A DNA stretch of 64,000 nt from contig NZ_BOMN01000093.1 of assembly GCF_016862215.1 (NCBI RefSeq), forward strand, positions 62,001-126,000, read 5' to 3'. Shown one piece after another: positions 50,133 through 59,574 of this stretch. Position numbers and translations under genes: made by a program. Below the pieces are notes generated by a model, which worked only from the letters and a program-made list of their open reading frames with translations, did no database searches and was not told the origin of the DNA. The first letter of the stretch is position 1. Each line of letters opens with the position of its first letter. The DNA comes from Winogradskya humida. GTDB taxonomy: Bacteria; Actinomycetota; Actinomycetes; Mycobacteriales; Micromonosporaceae.

Positions 50133-52583
50133 GTGATACGCACCCGCCCGGCCGCCGTCCTCAGCGCCGCCGTGCTCATGCTCCTGGTCGCCGGCTCCCA
50201 ACCGGTGCAGGCCGCCCCCAACCCCTCACCCGGAGCCGGCGCCCCACCCGCCGCCGCGACCACCTCCACGGTGCCATCCGCTTCGACCCCCGACCCGTGG
50301 GCGACCCGGCCGTACATGGGCTGGAGCAGTTACAGCATGCAGGTCTACTCCGGCAACGGTAAGTGGATCACCGCCGACCAGCTCATCAAGCAGTCCGACG
50401 CGATGCACACCAAGCTGCAGAAGTACGGCTACAACTACCTCAACGTCGACGCCGGCTGGAACGACGGCGTCGACGCCAACGGCCGCCCGAAACCCAGCGC
50501 CACGCTGTATCCCCAGGGCCTGCAGAAGGTCATCGACCACGTCCACGGCAACGGCCAGAAGTTCGGCCTCTACATGATCCCGGGCATCTCCCCCGCCGTG
50601 TACGAGGCGAGCCTCCCGATCGCCGGCGCCCCCGGCTGCACCACGCACGACATCGTCAAGCAGCCGACCCAGCAGGCCGACTACTGGAACATCGGCTACA
50701 AGATCGACTTCACGAACCCGTGCTCGCAGAAGTACATCGACTCGATCGTCGACCTGTTCGCCCAGTGGGGCGTCAACTTCGTCAAGTTCGACAGCGTCAC
50801 CCCGGGCTCCGGGATCAGCGACCTGTCCCTCGACGCCCGCGACGACGTCGCCGCCTGGTCGTCGGCGCTGAAGAAGCACAAGATCTGGTTCGAGCTGTCC
50901 TGGGCGCTGGACCCGATGTACGCCGACTACTGGCGCTCCAAGGCCAACGGCTGGCGCATCGACTGGGACGTCGAGTGCTACTGCGCGAACGAGGCCCTCA
51001 CCCAGTGGCAGAACATCGCCCGGCTCTTCCCGGACCTCGCGACCTGGTGGCGCAACGGCGGCAACGGCGGCTGGAACGACCTCGACTCCCTCAACGTCGG
51101 TAACGGCGCCATGGACGGCATGACCCGCGACGAGCGCCGCTCCGCGATGACGTTGTGGGCGATCTCTGCCGCACCGCTCTATCTCGGCAACGACCTGACA
51201 AATCTCGACGCGTACGGGCTGAGCCTGCTCACCAACCCCGAAGTGATCGCGGTCGACCAGGCCGGCACCCCCGCGCGCCCGGTGTCCGCGTCGTCGCAGC
51301 AGCCGATCTGGTACACCCTCAACGACGACGGCACCTACACCGTCGCGCTGTTCAACCTCGGCCGTACCGACAAGGACATCACAGCGAACTTCTCGGACAT
51401 CGGCCTGACCGGCGCCGCCACCGTGCGCGACCTGTGGGCCCGCAAGGACCTCGGCCGCTTCTCGGCCAAGTTCACCGCCGCCGACGTACCGATCCACGGC
51501 GTCCGCCTTCTCAAGGTCACGCCGCAGTCCGGCGCGGCAGTCGCCGTCAACGACGACGCCCTGCGCGTGAACTACCAGGGCACCTGGACCCGCAACAACG
51601 GCAACGAGGTCGCCGCCACCACCCAGCCGCTCGCCCTGACCGTCACCGACACCGGCACCACCACCCCGCCGTCGACGACCGGCCCGGTCCGCACGATCAC
51701 CCACGACGACACCGACCAGACCATCACGTACGCGGGAACGTGGTCACAGAGCACCGGCCGCGGCCTCGGCGACTACAACGACAACGTCCACTACACCGAA
51801 CGCAACGGCGACTCGTTCCAGTACACGTTCACCGGCACCGGCGTCTCGTACATCACCGAGATGGACACCTCGCAGGGCGACGTCGACATCTACCTCGACG
51901 GCCAGCTCGTGAAAACCGTCAACACGGGCCGCGCACAGGACCAGCCCCGCCTCATCCAGCAGACCGTGTTCACCGTGACCGGCCTGCCCAACGGCAGCCA
52001 CACCCTGATGGCCGTCAAGAAGTCCGGCTCGTACATGCTGCTCGACCGCATCGACGTCCTGCAGCCCAGCCTGCTCGACCCGCCGACGGCATCGTTCGAC
52101 CGCAAGGCCCCGGCTGATGTCCCGGTGAAGCTGGCACGCCCCGGCACCGAGTTCACCAGCGTCTCGCTCGCCGGCACCACCCTCAAGCCGGGCACCGACT
52201 ACACCCTGTCCGGCTCGACCATCACCCTGTGTGCGGCGTACCTCGCGACCCTCCCGCTCGGCGCAACCCAGCTGGACTTCGCCTTCCGCGGCGACCACCT
52301 CGACGACGTCCACGCCACGACCACCAACGGTGACAAGGTCTCGTACACGTTCACCGGCACCGCCGTCGACTGGATCACCGCGACCGGCCCCGACCAGGGC
52401 CTCGTCGACATCGTCATCGACGGCAAGGTCGTCAAGCGAGTCGATACCCACAGCGCCACCCGCGCCACCCAGCAGAAGGTCTTCAACGCTACCGGCCTCA
52501 AGAACGGCCGGCACACGTTCGCCGCGGTGAAGGTGTCCGGTGACGTGATGCGCACCGACGTCATCCGCTACACCACCCGCTGA
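50133..52583 (+). CDS. Secreted multidomain alpha-galactosidase, glycoside hydrolase family 27
   Basis: This 816-residue protein has a signal peptide (TRPAAVLSAAVLMLLVAG, about residues 3-30) and a GH27 barrel at about 48-400: YMGWSSYSMQVY, LNVDAGWND, nucleophile Asp in FVKFDSVTPG (D220), acid/base Asp in WRIDWDVECYC, and GGWNDLDSLNVGNG. After its beta-sandwich, a beta module (about 521-648) begins ITHDDTDQTITYAGTW. An X2-like domain (about 650-732, FDRKAPADVPVK onward) and a second, shorter copy of the module (NGDKVSYTFTGTAVDWI) finish the chain. It probably trims alpha-galactose from plant polymers outside. The GTG start follows CAGGAGGCAACACC. Confidence 0.9.
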   Translation: MIRTRPAAVLSAAVLMLLVAGSQPVQAAPNPSPGAGAPPAAATTSTVPSASTPDPWATRPYMGWSSYSMQVYSGNGKWITADQLIKQSDAMHTKLQKYGYNYLNVDAGWNDGVDANGRPKPSATLYPQGLQKVIDHVHGNGQKFGLYMIPGISPAVYEASLPIAGAPGCTTHDIVKQPTQQADYWNIGYKIDFTNPCSQKYIDSIVDLFAQWGVNFVKFDSVTPGSGISDLSLDARDDVAAWSSALKKHKIWFELSWALDPMYADYWRSKANGWRIDWDVECYCANEALTQWQNIARLFPDLATWWRNGGNGGWNDLDSLNVGNGAMDGMTRDERRSAMTLWAISAAPLYLGNDLTNLDAYGLSLLTNPEVIAVDQAGTPARPVSASSQQPIWYTLNDDGTYTVALFNLGRTDKDITANFSDIGLTGAATVRDLWARKDLGRFSAKFTAADVPIHGVRLLKVTPQSGAAVAVNDDALRVNYQGTWTRNNGNEVAATTQPLALTVTDTGTTTPPSTTGPVRTITHDDTDQTITYAGTWSQSTGRGLGDYNDNVHYTERNGDSFQYTFTGTGVSYITEMDTSQGDVDIYLDGQLVKTVNTGRAQDQPRLIQQTVFTVTGLPNGSHTLMAVKKSGSYMLLDRIDVLQPSLLDPPTASFDRKAPADVPVKLARPGTEFTSVSLAGTTLKPGTDYTLSGSTITLCAAYLATLPLGATQLDFAFRGDHLDDVHATTTNGDKVSYTFTGTAVDWITATGPDQGLVDIVIDGKVVKRVDTHSATRATQQKVFNATGLKNGRHTFAAVKVSGDVMRTDVIRYTTR

Positions 52584-52585
52584 CC

Positions 52586-52625
52586 CTTCAGGCGGGCCGG
52601 CCGGCGCTGTCCGGCCCGCCTGAAG
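52586..52625 (+). terminator. Strong hairpin terminator after GH27
   Basis: A perfect 15-bp stem (CTTCAGGCGGGCCGG with CCGGCCCGCCTGAAG) has a 10-base loop and starts 3 bases after the stop codon. Confidence 0.85.
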
Positions 52626-52702
52626 CACGACAGATCACACCCGTAAACCTTCAGGCCCTGCCCGCCCCGGCCGATCAGCGCCGATGGCGAGAGGGCGTGG
52701 CG

Positions 52703-53779
52703 ATGAGCGGGCGAAGATCAGAGGTCGACCACCGCCACGACCTGGAACGGGTCGTGCAGTGGTCCCGGGCGAGCGTGGTGGCCCTGATGGGAGCCCTTGC
52801 CCTCAGCCCGCCGGACGACGTCCGGTGGAACACCACCTGGCATCCCACCCTGGCACAGGTGTCGGCGGTTATCGGCGTGGTGCAGGTCGCGGCCATGGCA
52901 CTGACCGTTCTCCGGCTGCGCCACTTCTCCGACGGCCGCTACCGATGGGTCGCGACGGCGCAGACCAGCTTCGACGTCCTGGCCGTGGTAGCACCGGTGC
53001 TGGTCATCAACAGTGTCGCCGGCGTCCCGTTATGGCCGAGCGCGGTGCTCGCCCTGCTGTCGGCCTCGACCCGGCACAAGCTGACGGGTGTCCTGATCGC
53101 GTGGACCGTGGTGGCGACCGCCGTGGTCACCGGGGCACTGCTCGGCAACGGCGCGCCCGACTCCCCGCACGGCGCCGGCGTGGTCCTGGCCATCCTCGTC
53201 CTGCTCGTCGCATCCGCCACCGCCGGCGCCCAGGCGAGAAGCCTCGACCGCTACGTCGCCGAACTCCAGAACGCCCGCCTCGCCATGACCCGCCAGGCCC
53301 GCACCGACGCCCTGACCGGAACCGCCAACCGCATCGCCCTCGACGAACACGAAGCCGCCCTCCCGCCGGGCCCGGTGAGCCTGGTGCTACTCGACCTGGA
53401 CGGCTTCAAGACCGTCAACGACACGTACGGCCACCACGCCGGCGACCTGCTCCTGAAGACCGTCGCCATCCGCCTGCAGAGCCGGCTCCGCGCCGAGGAC
53501 CTGCTCGTTCGCCTCGGCGGCGACGAGTTCGTCATCGTCCTGCCCGGCCTCCCCACCGACGAGGTCGACGCGGTGATCCACCGATGGGTACGGGCCGTCG
53601 CCGAACCGGTGCCGATCGGCGACGACACGGTCCGCGTGGGTGTCAGCGTCGGCGTCGCCCACCGCGCTGCGAACGACGACGCATGCTTCGCGGACCTGCT
53701 GCGTACGGCGGACCGCCGCATGTACCACGACAAGCACGCCAAGGACGACCGCCCGGAAGCCCTCACCGGGCAGCGCTGA
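52703..53779 (+). CDS. Membrane diguanylate cyclase (GGDEF)
   Basis: This 358-residue protein makes cyclic di-GMP. The N-terminal half holds about five membrane spans (for example VSAVIGVVQVAAMALTVLRL). The C-terminal GGDEF domain follows a short helix; it has DALTGTANRIALDEH, LLDLDGFKTVNDTYGHHAGD and the active-site motif RLGGDEFVIVLPG. No I-site RxxD is obvious: before GGDEF comes RAEDLLVRL, where RAED could serve as one. ATG 52703 is chosen over GTG 52697 because GAGGG lies 8 bases before it. It is convergent with a Ser/Thr kinase. Confidence 0.85.
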   Translation: MSGRRSEVDHRHDLERVVQWSRASVVALMGALALSPPDDVRWNTTWHPTLAQVSAVIGVVQVAAMALTVLRLRHFSDGRYRWVATAQTSFDVLAVVAPVLVINSVAGVPLWPSAVLALLSASTRHKLTGVLIAWTVVATAVVTGALLGNGAPDSPHGAGVVLAILVLLVASATAGAQARSLDRYVAELQNARLAMTRQARTDALTGTANRIALDEHEAALPPGPVSLVLLDLDGFKTVNDTYGHHAGDLLLKTVAIRLQSRLRAEDLLVRLGGDEFVIVLPGLPTDEVDAVIHRWVRAVAEPVPIGDDTVRVGVSVGVAHRAANDDACFADLLRTADRRMYHDKHAKDDRPEALTGQR

Positions 53780-53785
53780 CGTCCC

Positions 53786-55438
53786 TCAGGGGATGGAGCG
53801 GATCTCGGCGTCGGAGTAGGAGACGTGGAAGGGGCCCTGTTCGACGGCGGGGGCGCTGGTCAGGCCGAGTTCATCCAGGCCCTCGAAGCCCTCCCCGATG
53901 CGGTAGTCGCCGATCAGGATGTCGTCGTGGCCCACCCGGACGGTGCCGTCCTGCACCACCATCTGCAGGCGCAGGTCCTTGCCGGCGTCGGTGGCGCTGT
54001 CGCCCCATTCGCGCACGACGCGTTCGTCGCCCGGGCCCTGGTCCGCGACGATCAGCCGCCAGACGTCCTCGCAGACGTCGAGTGAGTACCGCCAGGTGGA
54101 GGATTCGGCGAACCAGACCTTGAGGCAGCTGTCGGCCTGCTCGATCCGGCCGGTGACCTGCAGGGCAAAGCTTCCGGTCAGGTCCAGGTCCGGTCCTTCG
54201 CAGTGCCAGTTGCCGTCCTGGAAGTTGCGGACCTGCAGCCGGCCGTCGGCGTATCGGCAGTAGGTCCGGTTGTTGGCGACCTCGTAGGCCTCCCATCCGG
54301 CGGCGGTGGTCAGCGGGTCGGTGACCTTGACGCTGCCGCTGGGTACGACCAGGGCCGGGGGTTTGGCCGAGGGTTTGGTCACCGCGGCGGGTGTATCGAA
54401 CCAGCCGGTGCCGGTGCGGGCCACGAAGCCGAGGCCGCCGGCGAGGGCGAGTGCCAGGGCCGCGATCGTGGCGATCAGGGCCGTGGATCCCCGGTGACGG
54501 CGGATCACCGGGTCGGTCCGCGGGGGCCGGGGGACGGCGGGTGTGGCGCGGATCTGCTGGACGGCGGTGCGCATCTCGGGCTGGCGCTCGAACACGTCGC
54601 GCAGCACCCCGTCCGTGCCGGGGCTGAGCAGCGCGTCGACCAGCTCGCGGGCGGTGGGCCGGAGCTCCGGGACCGGGTCGAGGGCCTGTTTGACGAGCGT
54701 GTGCAGTTGTCCGTCCAGCCCGTCGAGGGTGGGTTCGCCGTTCAGGATCCGGCCGAAGACCCCCAGCGGGGAGTCGGCGTCGAACGGTGGGGTGCCCTGA
54801 CCGGCGTACGCGATCACGCATCCCCAGGCGAACACGTCGGCTGCCGTGGTGACCGGGCTGCCGGGGGCGCCGAACCGTTCCGGCGCCATGTAGTTGACGG
54901 TGCCGACCATCTGGCCGGTGCGGGTGTGCTGGGAGGTCGGGTCCAGGGTCTGGGCGATGCCGAAGTCGATCACCTTGGGGCTGCCCGGGGCGAGCAGCAC
55001 GTTGTGCGGTTTGAGGTCGCGGTGGATGACCCCCGCCTCGTGGATCGCGGCCAGCGCGGTGGCGACGCCGATCGCCAGGCCGTGCAGGTTAGCCGCGCTC
55101 ACCGGACCGTGCCGGGCGACGTCGTCGGCCAGCGAGGGTCCGTCGACGAACTCGACGACCAGGTACGGCCGGGGAGCGTCCGGGTCGGCGTCGAGCACCT
55201 CGGCGGTGCAGAACGGCGGCACCTGCCGGGCCCGGGTGACCTCCGAGCGGAACCGGGAGCGGAACTCGTGGTCCTCGGCGAGGTCGGCGTGCACGATCTT
55301 GAGTGCCACCCGGCGGCCGTCGGCGGCGCGGGCCTCGTACACCACACCCATGCCGCCCGCGCCGAGCCGCGCGATCAGCTGGTATGCCCCGATATGGCGG
55401 GGATCTTCCGGTCGCAGCGGGGTGCCCTGCGTGCTCAT
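53786..55438 (-). CDS. Receptor-type Ser/Thr protein kinase 1
   Basis: This 550-residue protein has a Hanks-type kinase domain at about residues 18-275, with GAGGMGVVYEA, invariant Lys in VALKIVHAD, HRDLKPHNVLL and VIDFGIAQ. A membrane span (ALIATIAALALALAGGLGFV, near 330) follows, then an extracytoplasmic domain of about 200 residues with a concanavalin-like or DUF1080-like pattern (WHCEGPDLDLTGSFALQV). It may sense wall or sugar ligands. A divergent paralogue lies 61 bases away, with both starts facing each other. Confidence 0.88.
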   Translation of the reverse strand: MSTQGTPLRPEDPRHIGAYQLIARLGAGGMGVVYEARAADGRRVALKIVHADLAEDHEFRSRFRSEVTRARQVPPFCTAEVLDADPDAPRPYLVVEFVDGPSLADDVARHGPVSAANLHGLAIGVATALAAIHEAGVIHRDLKPHNVLLAPGSPKVIDFGIAQTLDPTSQHTRTGQMVGTVNYMAPERFGAPGSPVTTAADVFAWGCVIAYAGQGTPPFDADSPLGVFGRILNGEPTLDGLDGQLHTLVKQALDPVPELRPTARELVDALLSPGTDGVLRDVFERQPEMRTAVQQIRATPAVPRPPRTDPVIRRHRGSTALIATIAALALALAGGLGFVARTGTGWFDTPAAVTKPSAKPPALVVPSGSVKVTDPLTTAAGWEAYEVANNRTYCRYADGRLQVRNFQDGNWHCEGPDLDLTGSFALQVTGRIEQADSCLKVWFAESSTWRYSLDVCEDVWRLIVADQGPGDERVVREWGDSATDAGKDLRLQMVVQDGTVRVGHDDILIGDYRIGEGFEGLDELGLTSAPAVEQGPFHVSYSDAEIRSIP

Positions 55439-55499
55439 CTCGCCCCCCTCGTTCCATGGTGGATGAACCGCGCCACCCTACCGGCATTAGAGTGCCCGC

Positions 55500-57098
55500 G
55501 TGGCTACTCCTCTGCGTCCCGGAGATCCCCGTGTGCTCGGCCGCTACGAGCTGATCGGCCGGCTCGGCGAGGGCGGGATGGGTGCGGTCTACCTCGGCCG
55601 CGAGCCCGGCGGCGGTCTGGTCGCCGTGAAGGTCATCAAGGCCCAGCACGCCCGCGACGAGGGTTTCCAGGCGCGGTTCCGCAGCGAGGTCAACCGGGCC
55701 CGGGAGGTTCCGGCGTTCTGCACCGCGGAGGTGCTCGACGCCGATCCCGATCACCGGACCCCGTACCTGGTGGTCGAGTTCGTCGACGGTCCCAGCCTGG
55801 CCGAGCTCGTCCGTACGCAGGGCCCGTTGCGGGGCGGCAGTCTGCACAGCATCGCGGTGGGGGTGGCGACAGCGCTGACGGCCATCCACAGCGCGGGCGT
55901 CGTGCACCGGGATCTGAAACCGGGCAATGTGCTGCTCGCCCCCGGCGCGCCGAAGGTGATCGACTTCGGTATCGCCAAGGCCGTCGAGGCGACCAGCCAC
56001 CACACCCGGCCGGAGGAGACGGTCGGCACGTTGTCGTACATGGCGCCGGAGCGGTTGTCGCCGGACGCGGGCCGCACACTGACCCCTGCGGCTGACATCT
56101 TCGCGTGGGGTGCGGTGGTCACGTACGCCGCGACCGGCCGTAACCCGTTCGCGGCCGACAGTCCCGCAGCGATCGCGGGCCGCATCCTGACCCAGCCGCC
56201 GCAGCTGGACGGCGTACCGCCCGCGCTGGCGGGGATCGTCGAGCGGGCCCTGGCCAAGGATCCCGCGCACCGGCCGACCGCGCAGGAGCTGCTGTTCGAG
56301 CTGGTCTCCGGGACGAGCAGCCCCGCGACGACCCCGGCCGCCGGCAAACGCCCGTGGCGCGGTTTCGCAGCCGCCGCGGCCGCTGTCGTGCTGCTCGCGG
56401 CCGCGGGTGGCTGGGCGGGGGCACGGCTCGGAGACACGGGACAGGACAAACTGGCTGTTGTCGCTTCCCGCCCGTCCTCGTCATCCACCGCCTCCGCCTC
56501 TGCCTCCGCCGACCCGGCGGTGGCCCGGCAGTCCGCGAAGGAGATCTTCGACCCGCTGACCTCACCGAGCCTGTGGTCGCCTTCCGGGACCGCCGAGGAG
56601 GGCTGCGACTACGACGGCGGCGCCCTGGTCATGCGGACCGAATTCATGATCACGTGTGAGAACGGTCCCGACCAGAGCTTCTCCGGCGACATGACGATCC
56701 GGGTGCAGGCGCGGATGAGCCTGCGGTCGTGCGTGAACATCTACTTCCGGCTCAGCGAGGACGGCAGCAACGGCTACTTCGCGGGCATCTGCGCCCGCGA
56801 TGTCTCGGTGAGCTACCTGAACGGATACCTCGAGGAGTCGGACACCATCAGCGTGAACGACGGCACCTTGAAACCGCTGAAGATCGAGGAGAACGGCCCG
56901 CACGTGCTCGGGGTCGACGTGGTCAAGAACAGCGCCAAGATCTTGGTGGACGGCAAGACACTGCTGACCAGCGACCTGTCCCGGGGCAAGTCCACCGGCG
57001 CGCGGCACACCAAGGGCAAGGTCACCTTCGGTGTCTCCGGCGGCAACGGTCCCGGCGTCAAGGTCAGCCTCCGCGACGCCCACATCACCGTGAAATAG
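55500..57098 (+). CDS. Receptor-type Ser/Thr protein kinase 2
   Basis: This 532-residue paralogue of kinase 1 has GEGGMGAVYLG, VAVKVIKAQ, HRDLKPGNVLL and VIDFGIAKA, a span near residue 290 (GFAAAAAAVVLLAAAGGWAG) and an outside domain with a Ser-rich linker (SRPSSSSTASASASADPA), then MTIRVQARMSLRSCVNIYF. Same architecture as kinase 1, but the outside domains differ, which suggests different signals. The start is GTG 55500. The 61-base gap holds both promoters. Confidence 0.88.
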   Translation: MATPLRPGDPRVLGRYELIGRLGEGGMGAVYLGREPGGGLVAVKVIKAQHARDEGFQARFRSEVNRAREVPAFCTAEVLDADPDHRTPYLVVEFVDGPSLAELVRTQGPLRGGSLHSIAVGVATALTAIHSAGVVHRDLKPGNVLLAPGAPKVIDFGIAKAVEATSHHTRPEETVGTLSYMAPERLSPDAGRTLTPAADIFAWGAVVTYAATGRNPFAADSPAAIAGRILTQPPQLDGVPPALAGIVERALAKDPAHRPTAQELLFELVSGTSSPATTPAAGKRPWRGFAAAAAAVVLLAAAGGWAGARLGDTGQDKLAVVASRPSSSSTASASASADPAVARQSAKEIFDPLTSPSLWSPSGTAEEGCDYDGGALVMRTEFMITCENGPDQSFSGDMTIRVQARMSLRSCVNIYFRLSEDGSNGYFAGICARDVSVSYLNGYLEESDTISVNDGTLKPLKIEENGPHVLGVDVVKNSAKILVDGKTLLTSDLSRGKSTGARHTKGKVTFGVSGGNGPGVKVSLRDAHITVK

Positions 57099-57147
57099 AG
57101 GCCTGGGTGCGGCGGGCGCGGACCGCTCCCCCGGAGATGTGCGGATA

Positions 57148-57162
57148 GGTTATCGGATAACC
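57148..57162. promoter_or_regulatory. Perfect inverted repeat before the HAD gene
   Basis: GGTTATC-G-GATAACC is a perfect 7-1-7 palindrome about 55 bases upstream of the HAD gene start. Its form is that of a dimeric repressor operator. The regulator is not known. Confidence 0.55.
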
Positions 57163-57216
57163 GGCGGAATGGAACCGGGCCGGACCGGCTGCCTGCCTCC
57201 GGTACAGTTTCCGGCC

Positions 57217-57897
57217 GTGACCTCCTCGACGCCGCGTTTCTCGGCCGTGTTCTTCGATTGTGACGGCGTGCTCGTCGATTCCGAGCCGATCACGAACGGC
57301 GTCCTGCGGGCCATGTTGATCGATCTCGGGTGGGATATCTCCGAGCGGGAGTCCATCGCCCTGTTCGTCGGCCGGTCACTCAGGGACGAGTGGGAGGTGA
57401 TCCACCGGCACACCGGGTTCCGCATCGACGAGGCCTGGCTGGCCGACTTCCGCAGCCGGCGCAACGCCGCCCTGCGAGCGGGTCTCCTCCCGATCCCCGG
57501 GGCGAAGGAAGCAGTCCAGGCCGTGGCGACCCTCATGGGTGATCGCTTCGCCTGCGTGACCGGGGCGGATCGCAGCAAGGTGGAGATGCAGTTGACGATC
57601 GCCGGGCTGAACGAATTGTTCGGCGTACGGGTCTTCAGCGGCATGGAGGTGCCCCGGACCAAACCCTTCCCCGACGTCTATCTCGCCGCCGCCGAGGCAC
57701 TGTCGGTGGACCCGGCGACGGCCGTCGTGATCGAGGATTCCGTCGCCGGCGTCACCGCCGGGGTGGCAGCGGGGGCGACCGTGTTCGGGTTCGCACCCGC
57801 GAGCCCCACCAATGCGGCGCCGGAGGACCTGCGCGCCGCCGGCGCCAGCCTCGTCTTCACCCACATGTCGCAGCTGCCCGGCCTGCTCCTCGCCTGA
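57217..57897 (+). CDS. HAD-superfamily sugar phosphatase / phosphoglucomutase-like
   Basis: This 226-residue protein has the HAD motifs: FFDCDGVLVDSEP (motif I), CVTGADRSKVEMQL (motif II), RTKPFPDVYLAAAE (motif III Lys) and VIEDSVAGVTAG (motif IV). It resembles beta-phosphoglucomutase and sugar-phosphate phosphatases. GTG 57217 is chosen over an in-frame start at 57139 because the conserved fold begins just after it; a TACAGT box (57203-57208) lies 8 bases before, so the transcript may be leaderless. Substrate unknown. Confidence 0.82.
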   Translation: MTSSTPRFSAVFFDCDGVLVDSEPITNGVLRAMLIDLGWDISERESIALFVGRSLRDEWEVIHRHTGFRIDEAWLADFRSRRNAALRAGLLPIPGAKEAVQAVATLMGDRFACVTGADRSKVEMQLTIAGLNELFGVRVFSGMEVPRTKPFPDVYLAAAEALSVDPATAVVIEDSVAGVTAGVAAGATVFGFAPASPTNAAPEDLRAAGASLVFTHMSQLPGLLLA

Positions 57898-57928
57898 ACA
57901 CGATCCCGGCTGGTCGTGGTGCGGGCGG

Positions 57929-58942
57929 TCAGGAGAACAGTGCGGAGTAGCCGTTGAGGGCGACCTGCCCGCCGAGGTGCGCGTACAACACGGTGGAATC
58001 GGCGGGGATCTCCTTGCGGGAGATGAGGTCGATGGCCGCGGCCAGGCTCTTGCCCTCGTAGACCGGGTCGGTGACCATGCCTTCGGTACGCGCGCCGAGC
58101 TTCATCGCCTCGATCGTCGCGTCGTCGGGGATGCCGTAGGTGCCGGCGTGGTACCGGTCGTCGAGCAGGATCTCGTCCTCGGTGAGGTCGCGGTCGACGC
58201 CGATCAGGGCGGCGGTGGCACGGGCGATCCGGGCGACCTGGTCACGGGTCTCGACGGGCTTGGCCGAGCCGTCGATGCCGAGCACCCGGCGTGGCCGGTC
58301 GTCGCCGAGCGCGGCGAACCCGGCGATCATCCCGGCCTGGGTGCTGCCGGTCACCGAGCAGACCAGGATCGTGTCGAAGAAGACGCCGAGGTCGGTCTCC
58401 TGCTGGGCGACCTCGGCGGCCCATCCGGCGAAGCCCAGCCCGCCCAGGCGGTGGTCGGAGGCGCCGGCGGGGATCGCGTACGGCTTGCCGCCGGATGCCT
58501 CGACCTCGGCGAGGGCGAGGTCCCAGCTCTCCTTGAACCCGATGCCGAACCCGGCCTTGACCAGCCGCACGTCGGCGCCGGCGAGCCTGCTGATCAGGAT
58601 GTTGCCGACCTTGTCGTAGACACTGTCGGGCCAGTCGACCCAGCTCTCCTGCACGAGCACACACTTCATCCCGGCATACGCGGCGACGGCCGCGACCTGC
58701 CGGGTGTGGTTGGACTGCACCCCGCCGATCGAGACGAGCGTGTCGCAGCCCTGCGCGAGGGCGTCCGCGACGAGGTATTCGAGTTTGCGGGTCTTGTTGC
58801 CACCGAAGGCGATGCCGGAGTTGCAGTCCTCGCGCTTGGCCCAGAGCGCGGCGCCGCCGAGGTGGCGGGTGAGGCGCTCGAGTTTGTGGACGGGTGAGGG
58901 GCCGAACAGCAGCGGATAGCGGTCGAAGTCAGTCAGTGGCAC
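57929..58942 (-). CDS. acdS: 1-aminocyclopropane-1-carboxylate deaminase
   Basis: This 337-residue PLP enzyme converts the plant ethylene precursor ACC to ammonia and 2-oxobutanoate. The PLP lysine is K50 in FGGNKTRKLEY, the catalytic Ser is S77 in GGVQSNHTRQ, and the residues that separate ACC deaminase from D-cysteine desulfhydrase are present: Y295-E296 in DPVYEGKSL and L323 in AHLGGQ. The length is normal. The start is GTG 58942. It overlaps its GntR regulator by 14 bases. It is expected to help the bacterium live on plant roots. Confidence 0.9.
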   Translation of the reverse strand: MPLTDFDRYPLLFGPSPVHKLERLTRHLGGAALWAKREDCNSGIAFGGNKTRKLEYLVADALAQGCDTLVSIGGVQSNHTRQVAAVAAYAGMKCVLVQESWVDWPDSVYDKVGNILISRLAGADVRLVKAGFGIGFKESWDLALAEVEASGGKPYAIPAGASDHRLGGLGFAGWAAEVAQQETDLGVFFDTILVCSVTGSTQAGMIAGFAALGDDRPRRVLGIDGSAKPVETRDQVARIARATAALIGVDRDLTEDEILLDDRYHAGTYGIPDDATIEAMKLGARTEGMVTDPVYEGKSLAAAIDLISRKEIPADSTVLYAHLGGQVALNGYSALFS

Positions 58943-59567
58943 GGTTGTCTCCCTGGTGGATTCGGCCCCAGATGGTGCGGTTGACGGCGATCACCAGATC
59001 GTCGTCCTGATTGGACAGGGCGGTGATGAGCTCGTCGTGCTGACGAACCGACCGCTCGCCGTGCGGGGATGCCCACAGCAGCCGTTCGGCCCGGCGGATC
59101 AGCGGGGTGAAGCGTTCGATGGTCATCGCCGCGGCGGCGTTGCCGCAGGCGAGCACGGGCACGGCGTGCAGGGCGTCGTCGGCGTCGAGGGCCGCGTCGA
59201 GGTCTCCGGCGCGGACGGCTGCGGCGAAGTGCGCGCCGGCCGTCCGCATCCGGTCGAGCTGTTCGGGGGTGAGCGTGACGGACCGCAGTGCCAGGTCGTG
59301 CATGGCGCCGACGACCGCGGCGGCGTCGCGGACGTCCTTCTCGATCAGGGGTGTCACGCGGGTGAAGCTCTGCGGTTTGCTCTCGACGAGGCCCTCGCTG
59401 GCGAGCCGGCCGAGGGCGTCGCGGATCGGCGCCTTCGACAGCCCGAGCCGTTCGGCGATGTCATCGCTGCGCAGCACGACGCCCGGCTCGAGGGTGCCAT
59501 CCACGATCGCCGCGCGCAGTCGCTCGTACGCAGCGTCACGCAGTAGGTTGCGTCCGACCTTCTCCAC
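58929..59567 (-). CDS. GntR-family regulator of acdS (FCD-type)
   Basis: This 212-residue protein has a GntR winged helix (LRDAAYERLRAAIVDGTLEP; SDDIAERLGLSKAPIRDALG) and an FCD-type helical effector domain (VVGAMHDLALRSVTLTPEQL). The start is GTG 59567, set by the promoter 7 bases away; the in-frame extension to 59690 is not needed. It is encoded upstream of acdS with a 14-base overlap, so it is in the same operon. By analogy it would respond to ACC or a product of its breakdown. Confidence 0.8.
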   Translation of the reverse strand: MEKVGRNLLRDAAYERLRAAIVDGTLEPGVVLRSDDIAERLGLSKAPIRDALGRLASEGLVESKPQSFTRVTPLIEKDVRDAAAVVGAMHDLALRSVTLTPEQLDRMRTAGAHFAAAVRAGDLDAALDADDALHAVPVLACGNAAAAMTIERFTPLIRRAERLLWASPHGERSVRQHDELITALSNQDDDLVIAVNRTIWGRIHQGDNRATD

Positions 59568-59574
59568 AACTGAA

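Noticed and set aside
52684..54123. 479-codon plus-strand open frame across the GGDEF gene
   Set aside because: The alternative frame contains the GGDEF motif and membrane spans; this one is only Arg/Pro-rich text and runs into the convergent kinase gene.
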